From contig CAJNDS010002563.1 of NCBI GenBank assembly GCA_905221605.1, forward strand, positions 251,284-315,283: a DNA stretch of 64,000 nt, given 5' to 3'. Below, piece by piece: positions 58,531-64,000 of the stretch. Origin of the DNA: Symbiodinium natans (Eukaryota > Sar > Dinophyceae > Suessiales > Symbiodiniaceae). Each line of letters begins with the position of its first letter. Positions within the stretch are counted from its first letter, which is position 1. Both the position numbers and the translations under genes were made by a program. A model generated the notes under the pieces. It was not told the origin of the DNA. It ran no database searches and saw nothing but the letters and a program-made list of their open reading frames with translations.

Positions 58531-58600
58531 GTGCATGGTGGGATCTCCGAAGAACTGCCTGGGCTGGTCCGAGAAGGAGGTGTGCTGATGAAGACCGAAA
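58531..58600 (+). CDS. Possible exon
   Basis: After TTAATTCAG the frame includes GISEELPGLVREGGVLMKT. It may join 58123 and 58775. Confidence 0.45.
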
Positions 58601-58774
58601 CCCCGAACCCTAAAACCCGATAACCCAATAACCCTAAACTGGCCCTAAACCCTGTAAGCCTATCATCCTATAACCTTACAGCCCTATAACCCTATAACCC
58701 TATCCTGTAACCCTAAAACCCTATAACCCTAAACCCTGCTAACCTAAAACCTAGAACCCTCAAGCCCTACACTC

Positions 58775-58813
58775 GCCAAGCATCACTTCATCCGCCTGGA
58801 AGAGCTGATCTGA
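58775..58813 (+). CDS. Short terminal exon-like island
   Basis: The frame reads AKHHFIRLEELI and then TGA. It could end the gene carrying the 58123 and 58531 islands. Confidence 0.45.
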   Translation, partial: AKHHFIRLEELI

Positions 58814-58960
58814 GAAGGCCCATCTGCCATAAACCCTAGAAGCCTCCAAGCCCCTTTCGCCACAACCTGCTAGGGTTTAGGGTTTCAGGGTTAGCGTTTA
58901 GGGTTGGGGTTCCGGGTTTAGGGTTTAGGCCCCCCCCCCCCCCCCCCGGCCCAAACCCAG

Positions 58961-58997
58961 ATCCGGACCAAGCTTATGAGAGAATTCTCCAGGCCCT
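58961..58997 (+). CDS. Possible 37-bp exon with good splice signals
   Basis: AAACCCAG precedes DPDQAYERILQAL, and GTAAGA follows. Both signals are near consensus. Confidence 0.45.
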
Positions 58998-59123
58998 GTA
59001 AGAACCTCGAACCCTTCTAGACATAAACCCTAAACGCTAAACCCTAAACCCGAAACCCTGTGTACCCTATTTACCCTCGAAGCTTTTCGAGCTTTGTAAG
59101 CCCTGTAAACTCTCAACCCGTAC

Positions 59124-59327
59124 TGACCAAATGAACCCTCAAAAGTTCATGGTTCATATGCCCTAATAGGGAAGCTTAGTAGCTGAGTGAGGACACTTTA
59201 CACTTTTTGGGATCCGATACTCCCCTATAGAACTGAAAGTGTTCTCTTTCTTGGGGCTTATGAACTCAGCAACTAAGGAATTGTGGTATGGGGTATATGA
59301 CCCCAATATTTGGGTTCATGTGGTCCC
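59124..59327. mobile_element. 'GGGACCAAATGAACCCT' foldback element with another element nested inside
   Basis: GACCAAATGAACCCTCAAAA then GTTCATGGTTCATATGCCCT at the left and TGGGGTATATGACCCCAATA then TTTGGGTTC at the right. The interior is replaced by the unrelated element 59172-59277. Confidence 0.82.
59172..59277. mobile_element. 'AACTTAGTTGTCCAGTA' family element nested in 59124-59327
   Basis: AGCTTAGTAGCTGAGTGAGG at the left, GGGATCCGATACTCCCCTAT inside and GAACTCAGCAACTAAGG at the right. It is 106 bp, the same length as the 41532 copy. Confidence 0.75.
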
Positions 59328-59441
59328 CGAATCCCTAAACTATAAAACGCTGTATCCTATAATACCCTATAAGCCCTACAAAGCCTAAACCCAAACAGCC
59401 CTAAACCCTAAACCCTAAACCCTGTATACCCTCTCTTCAAG

Positions 59442-59533
59442 GAAGCTCCATCTCACTCCGCCAGCGCTGCCGAAGTCGCCGCATGCCCGCAGTCCCTTGC
59501 GGCGTGGGCTGCCACATCGGAGGCCGTGACCTT
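59442..59533 (+). CDS. Exon-like island, Ala-rich
   Basis: The frame reads EAPSHSASAAEVAACPQSLA, then AWAATSEAVTL. CCCTAAA lies upstream and a TTTAGGG array directly downstream. A second frame is open. Confidence 0.5.
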
Positions 59534-59710
59534 AGTTTAGGGTTTAGGGTTTAGGGGTTTAGGGATTTAGGGTTTTGGGTTTTAGGGTTTAGGGTTTGGG
59601 GTTTTGGGTTTAGGGATTTAGGGTTTTGGGTTTTGGGTTTAGGGTTTAGGGTTTTGGGGCTTAGGGTTTAGGGTTTAGGGTTTGGGGTTTGGGGTTTAGG
59701 GTTTAGGGTA
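59534..59710. repeat. TTTAGGG / TTTTGGG / TTTGGGG variant array
   Basis: About 24 heptamers with alternating A-to-T and A-to-G changes. A 59-bp block beginning GGGATTTAGGGTTTTGGGTT appears twice. Confidence 0.9.
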
Positions 59711-59711
59711 A

Positions 59712-59826
59712 CTAGGACCCAGAGTAGGCCCTTATTCTCGTTTAGGGTTTAGGTTTTGGTACACGCCCCTTTAAACCCAACTGGACACCAATTTTCATTC
59801 TTAGGTTTCTCTCGGGCCTAGGTTAG
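59712..59826. mobile_element. 'CTAGACCCGAGAGTAGCC' foldback family, copy 3, with small TTTAGGG insert
   Basis: CTAGGACCCAGAGTAGGCCC at the left and AGGTTTCTCTCGGGCCTAG at the right are inverse ends. GTTTAGGGTTTAGG sits inside. Confidence 0.75.
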
Positions 59827-60218
59827 GGCTGACAGGGTTTTTGGGGTTCCATAGGGTTAAACATAGGATGTAGAGTTTGGGGTGGGGGGGCGGCATTAAT
59901 TCGGGAGTTTTTTGTTTGAGTTTTTCCGTTGTGTTTTTTAAAGAGCCGGCGCAAGCAAGCAAGCGAGGAAGCAAGCAAGCACGCATGGGGTTTGCAGGGT
60001 TTACAAGGTGGCATCGGGTTTGTCGGGTTTGCAGGGTTTGGGGTTGCAGTTCTTGAGACCTGACAGCGCGAAAAACCCCGAACTGGAGTTTGCTTAGGGT
60101 CAAGGGCCGAAGTGTTCCCGGATCCTAAGCCCTAAACCCTAAGCCCCAAACCCTAAACCCTAAACCCTAAACCCTAAACCCTAAACCCTAACCCCTAAAC
60201 CCCTGTAAACCCCCCAAA

Positions 60219-60302
60219 CGTCGCGGGCTGAGGCTCGCCGCCGGCCTGCTCCCGCAGGGAGAAATCCTGCCCGCGGGCAGGGCGACGCTGGCGGTGGCGT
60301 AG
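60219..60302 (+). CDS. Terminal exon-like island
   Basis: The frame reads RRGLRLAAGLLPQGEILPAG, then RATLAVA and TAG. It is strongly GC-rich. Confidence 0.5.
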   Translation, partial: RRGLRLAAGLLPQGEILPAGRATLAVA

Positions 60303-60312
60303 GATTGCCTTA

Positions 60313-60478
60313 GGGACCCTTAGATGAACCCTCGAAGGGTTTAGGGTTTAGGGTTTTGGGTTTAGGGTTTAGGGTTTAGGGTTTAGGGTTTAGGGTTTAG
60401 GGTTCAAGAGTTTTTCTTTCAAACAGTATAGGGTATATGAGCCCAATGTTAGGGTTCACCGGGTCCCTAAGGTGAGGT
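60313..60478. mobile_element. 'GGGACCAAATGAACCCT' foldback element with internal TTTAGGG array
   Basis: AGGGACCCTTAGATGAACCC at the left and GGGTATATGAGCCCAATGTT then AGGGTTC...GGGTCCCT at the right. A TTTAGGG array of about 65 bp (60339-60404) fills the middle. Confidence 0.8.
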
Positions 60479-60558
60479 TTGGGGTTCAAAGCCAACCCCC
60501 GACCCAGACCCAATGTCTAGGACGGACGCTGCATGTCCAGCTCGCTGAATTTGGTTCT

Positions 60559-60682
60559 TAGGGTTCAGGGGTTTAGGGGTTTAGGGGTTTAGGGGTTTAG
60601 GGGTTTAGGGGTTTAGGGGTTTAGGGGTTTAGGGGTTTAGGGGTTTAGGGGTTTAGGGGTTTAGGGGTTTAGGGGTTTAGGG
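60559..60682. repeat. (TTTAGGGG)n octamer array
   Basis: About fifteen perfect octamers, a fully homogenised variant. Confidence 0.95.
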
Positions 60683-60915
60683 CTGTCTCAAGTTTACGGT
60701 GCTCAGTTTCTATGTTCTTTCTTTCAGGGCTTTGCGATAATTTAGGTTCACGGAACCCCTGTTCTCGTTTTCAGTATTGGTATTGTGAATATAGAGTTCA
60801 CGTCTTTATTGTTTTCTTATTTGAAGGGGGGAGGGGGAGTGGATACCTTAAGAGAGGATGGGTTAGACGATGAAAGGTACGTACGGGCGAGTCTGAGATG
60901 TAGAACCACATATGG

Positions 60916-60991
60916 TAAGGGTTTAGGGTTTAGGGTTTAGGGTTTAGGGTTTAGGGCTTAGGGTTTAGGGTTTAGGGTTTATTGTTTAGGG
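60916..60991. repeat. (TTTAGGG)n array
   Basis: About ten heptamers with one TTAGGGC unit. Confidence 0.9.
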
Positions 60992-61547
60992 TCCATGTAC
61001 CGAAGTACAGTACACGTGGCCTTAGAAGTCGTGGCCTAAAAGCATTTGGTTCTGGGACCCCATGTTGAAGCAATCGAAAGAAGAAATCCCTAAGACCCTA
61101 CATGCCCAACAATTTGGGTCTAGGGTTGGTGGTTGCGAGTTTAGGGCTTAGGGTAAGCCTGCCAGTTTTGGGTCTAGGGTGTAGGGTTTGGGGTTTGGGG
61201 GTTTGGGGGTTTTTTCAACCCCAAACAAGGCTTGACACCCTAAACCCCAAACCCTAAGCCCTAAACCCTAAACCCTAAACCCTAAACCTGCCTTCTGAAG
61301 TTTTGTAGATTGTGGTTTGGCATATGTTCAGCTTCCGAGCTCGGGGAGCCCAACCTTCAGCAGGGCATCGTTTGGTTGGCTGGGTCTCTGTAGGTCCTTA
61401 AGATGTAGAGGTTTTGGGTTTAGGGTTTAGGGTTTACGGTTTAGGGTTTAGGCTTTAGGGTTTAGGGTTTAAGGATACGGGGCAGGTTTGCAGGGATCAT
61501 GTGATAACTTGGGGGTTCAGGGTTCATGCTGACCGGATGCTTTGCAG

Positions 61548-61600
61548 CGTCCCTTGAAGCCCGCAGAATTCGATGACGGAACACGGCAGCTTTCACGATG
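61548..61600 (+). CDS. Possible exon
   Basis: After GCTTTGCAG the frame reads RPLKPAEFDDGTRQLSRC. Its length and context are weak evidence. Confidence 0.4.
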
Positions 61601-61784
61601 CATACATAGGGACATAGGGCACACCAAATCAAGACTCAACCGAACCCTAAACCCTAAACCCTAAACCCTAAACCCTAGCCCTAAACCCTAAACCTCTCCA
61701 AGCCCTAAAGCTCTGAAGCCCAGACCTCAGTCCAGCATCCCATTCTTCAAGAGAGAGACAACACCGTGCGACAGGGACGTCCAC

Positions 61785-61942
61785 ACTTGGAGGTGCAGGG
61801 TGCTTATCATCCTATTTTTAGGGTTTAGGGTTTAGGGTTTAGGGTATATAACTATACTTATGATTATGAGCCCCCTAAGTCCCCTAAGTAGATTATAAGT
61901 AGACGAATATCTGTGGATATAAGTACCCATGAACCTCCAAGC
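61785..61942. mobile_element. 'CTTGGAGGTTCATGGGTACTTA' foldback element with small TTTAGGG insert
   Basis: ACTTGGAGGTGCAGGGTGCT at the left and AAGTACCCATGAACCTCCAA at the right. A four-unit TTTAGGG insert lies 35 bp from the left end, a different position from other copies. Confidence 0.85.
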
Positions 61943-62187
61943 ACAGGAGGGAGTTTGCAAGAGGTCGCGGTACTGCCTCGACCTCTATAAACTCTATCGG
62001 TCCTGAACCTTTAAACCTTGAAACCCTAAACCCTAAACCCTAAACCCGAAACCCTAAACCCCCAAACTCTAGAAGCCCTACGCGCCCCCGAAAGACTTCA
62101 ACCCTTCATCCTCAAGTACTCCGCCGGGCTCCAAAGATGGGCGCAGGGTTGTCGTATGATTCTTTCCAAGACCCCGTAACTATTACC

Positions 62188-62292
62188 CTAAGGGTCCATG
62201 TACCTGAATAGGGAGTACTTCGGCCTTAACGTATTTCCTATATAGGGACTTTGGGGCCCAAGTATATACTACTAAGGTGCATGGACCCTTAG
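62188..62292. mobile_element. 'CTAAGGGTCCATGTACCT' foldback family, copy 3, best preserved
   Basis: CTAAGGGTCCATGTACCTGA at the left and AAGGTGCATGGACCCTTAG at the right. The central TTTCCTATATAGGGACTTTG resembles copy 2. Confidence 0.88.
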
Positions 62293-62297
62293 TTAGC

Positions 62298-62426
62298 TGT
62301 TGAAACTCATCAGGCCATTTCGAACAAGGCTTGGAAGCAGTTCTGTTCATCCGTCGCACTGCAATCTTACCTTGCCTTGCCAAGCCTGCTGAAACTAGCA
62401 GGCGGCGGTTGTTCAAATTCCGCTAG
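62298..62426 (+). CDS. Possible exon, helical
   Basis: The frame includes VETHQAISNKAWKQFCSSVA, then LQSYLALPSLLKLAGGG. A - frame is open opposite. It begins right after a foldback element. Confidence 0.45.
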
Positions 62427-62462
62427 GGTCCCTTATACCAGGAGGAATCGGCAAAACTCTAA

Positions 62463-62580
62463 GGGGTAGATTTACATGTTGGGTTGTGCAGGGTATATAA
62501 GGGGTATATCAGGGGTATATACAGGGTATATAAGGGGTCCAATTTACAGGGCATACTAAGAGACCATGTAACTACCCCCA
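62463..62580. mobile_element. 'GGTATATAAGGG' foldback family copy
   Basis: GGGTATATAAGGGGTATATC, then GGGTATATACAGGGTATATA. The ends GGGTAGATTTACATG and CATGTAACTACCCC are inverse. Confidence 0.8.
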
Positions 62581-62781
62581 AGATAAGCTGTGAGTCGACA
62601 CCAGGGCTCCTAACAAGGGACCCTAATCTCGAACAACCCCCAGGCCAGGACCCGGAGGACTCTACAGCCATCATGTTGTGAGGCTTTAGGGTATAACTAG
62701 GGTCTATAGGGTTTAGGGTTCCGGGTTCAGGTTTCAGGGTTTCTTTTCGGAACTTCAAGTGTTTGAGGGGTTCTCATGTAG

Positions 62782-62846
62782 GCATGCGGCACCAATGACC
62801 CCGAGTGTGCCACAGACAACACAGGGGACATTCACTGTCTACATTG
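62782..62846 (+). CDS. Cys-rich exon-like island
   Basis: After CTCATGTAG the frame reads ACGTNDPECATDNTGDIHCL. The cysteine spacing resembles an extracellular EGF- or Notch-like loop, but one exon is not enough to assign a family. Confidence 0.5.
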
Positions 62847-62847
62847 G

Positions 62848-62955
62848 GGGTTAAGGGTTTAGAGTTTAGGGTTTTAAGGATCCCAAAAGAAAAACTTCTA
62901 CATTGTGGGGTTTAGGGTTTGGAGTTTAGGGTTTTAGGGATCCTAAAAGATAAAC
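62848..62955. repeat. Imperfect 73-bp tandem duplication
   Basis: CTACATTGGGGGTTAAGGGT then TTAGAGTTTAGGGTTTTAAG and GATCCCAAAAGAAAAAC is repeated as CTACATTGTGGGGTTTAGGG then TTTGGAGTTTAGGGTTTTAG and GGATCCTAAAAGATAAAC. The first unit overlaps the end of the 62782 exon. Confidence 0.7.
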
Positions 62956-63242
62956 GGTATATGGTTGGTCTCCAACCTTGGGTTTGTAAAGAAAGCAAAG
63001 CACAACCCCGAGGGGGGGTTTGCAAGAATGCCCCGACTCAGGGGCTCGAACCAGAGGCCAGTGTTTAGTGTTTGGGGTTGGGTGGTTTAGGGTTTAGGGT
63101 TTAGGGTTGCGGGTTTGGGGTTTAGGGTTTAGGGTTTAGGTTTACAGTCTAGGCTGCTTCGGCACGCTGGCTTGGAAAGAAGATTACATTGGCACATAGG
63201 CCAAAGCCTAAACACCCAGGCCCGCAACCTTAACCTAAGCAC

Positions 63243-63348
63243 CCTAAACCCTAAACCCTAAACCCTAAACCCTAGACCCTAGACCCTAAACCCTAAACCC
63301 TAAACCCTAAACCCTAAACCCTAAACTCTAAACCCTAAACCCTAAACT
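63243..63348. repeat. (CCCTAAA)n array
   Basis: About fifteen heptamers with CCCTAGA and CTCTAAA variants. Confidence 0.95.
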
Positions 63349-63355
63349 CTCTCTG

Positions 63356-63425
63356 TGGGTCCTCAAGGGCGAAGCAGCAGTCGGTGAAACACTCGGCAGT
63401 CTGGCTCATGAGAAACGAAATCGGG
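63356..63425 (+). CDS. Exon-like island, family unknown
   Basis: The frame reads WVLKGEAAVGETLGSLAHEK then RNRG. CCCTAAA lies upstream and a TTTAGGG array starts immediately after. Confidence 0.55.
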
Positions 63426-63758
63426 GTTTAGGGTTTAGGGTTTAGGGTTTAGGGTTTAGGGTTTAGGGTTTGGGGTGCAGATCAGGTCCCCCTTTTCACT
63501 TCTCCCTGCCCTGCATATACACCTTTCTTACTCAACTCTATACTAAACCCCAAAACTCAAGGCCACATGCTGCACCTTTCTTGTTTCATCCTAGACTTCA
63601 ATCCTACACACTACACGGACCTAATCCCAAACCCTAACAACATACCTTACTAGCCCTAGACCCAAACCTCCAAACTCTTCGTGAAGGGCGAAGTGCCCTA
63701 AATTCGAAAGCCATGAAACCATGAAACCGGCTTTGGGCAGAATTGAGGAAAGGGGAGG

Positions 63759-63761
<3 letters not shown>

Positions 63762-63800
<39 letters not shown>
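63762..63800. repeat. Poly(G) tract, 39 consecutive G
   Basis: It is uninterrupted and followed by TGGGGTGAGG. The glycine/proline frames here are artefacts. Confidence 0.95.
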
Positions 63801-63801
<1 letters not shown>

Positions 63802-64000
63802 GGGGTGAGGATGGCTTGGGGTGAAGGGGGCAGAGAAGACCCCCAAAATTTCGGGTTTTTCAGGTGGTTCGGAATTCTTGGGCTTTTGTGTTTGGGGTTT
63901 AGGGTTGGGATGTTGTCCCCTTTGCAGCCGTCTGTCTTTCGAAGGAAGCCAGGCCCTTGACATTCTTCTGGCTCTATAGGAACCATCCCAAGGTATGTAT

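Noticed and set aside
1-64000. CRISPR-like array made by regularly spaced CCCTAAA blocks
   Set aside because: The spacing is irregular, repeats are 7-bp tandem units, and no cas-like gene exists. The genome is eukaryotic.

Overview
The window looks like nuclear DNA of a eukaryotic alga, most probably a core dinoflagellate. The plant/alga-type telomere heptamer TTTAGGG (CCCTAAA on the other strand) is scattered through all 64 kb in dozens of arrays on both strands. Protein-coding information sits in short, GC-rich exon-like islands of about 40-180 bp separated by long repeat-filled introns. One gene uses a GC splice donor, and PPR motifs of the 'AAAKAGDLxxAERW' style are present. Chromerids or stramenopile algae with TTTAGGG telomeres cannot be excluded. 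I saw no rRNA, tRNA, CRISPR array, prokaryotic operon or recognisable spliced-leader sequence. All recognisable genes read on the + strand.

Layout. About 0.7-11.5 kb holds a chain of exons encoding pentatricopeptide (PPR) repeats. An intronless 248-codon ORF (8341-9087) with an exact 80-residue internal duplication lies between two of these exons. About 13.6-22 kb holds exon-like islands rich in K/E/Q with no recognised family. About 22-29.6 kb is mostly repeats: several foldback (MITE-like) elements, an AT-rich tandem repeat, duplicated blocks and a G-rich tract of about 275 bp. About 30-37 kb has exon-like islands ending in Q-rich and Y/G/H-rich pieces. About 38-44.5 kb has further unassigned islands. 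About 44.7-55.2 kb is the best-supported gene: at least a dozen exons that together spell a LARGE/B4GAT1-type glycosyltransferase (family GT49), with its DxD motif, 'YPVNALRN', 'ALVIPAFE', 'GHRATDFDRW', 'FEPYVVV' and 'YDERFRG|YGLNKISH' blocks in the right order. About 55.8-63.4 kb carries more unassigned islands, including three or four that end in stop codons.

Non-coding structure. The most striking feature is intron organisation. Many exons have CCCTAAA arrays just upstream and TTTAGGG arrays just downstream. The intron between two such exons therefore starts with UUUAGGG and ends with CCCUAAA, and could fold into a long stem bringing its splice sites together. Interleaved are at least ten families of short (80-210 bp) non-autonomous inverted-repeat elements. 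One copy has perfect 20-bp termini and a perfect 10-bp target duplication. In one family most copies carry telomere-type arrays at different internal positions and in either orientation, which suggests that telomeric sequence has been repeatedly inserted or seeded inside the genome. Exon boundaries below are approximate: they are inferred from reading frame, AG/GT-type signals and family motifs, without transcript data.
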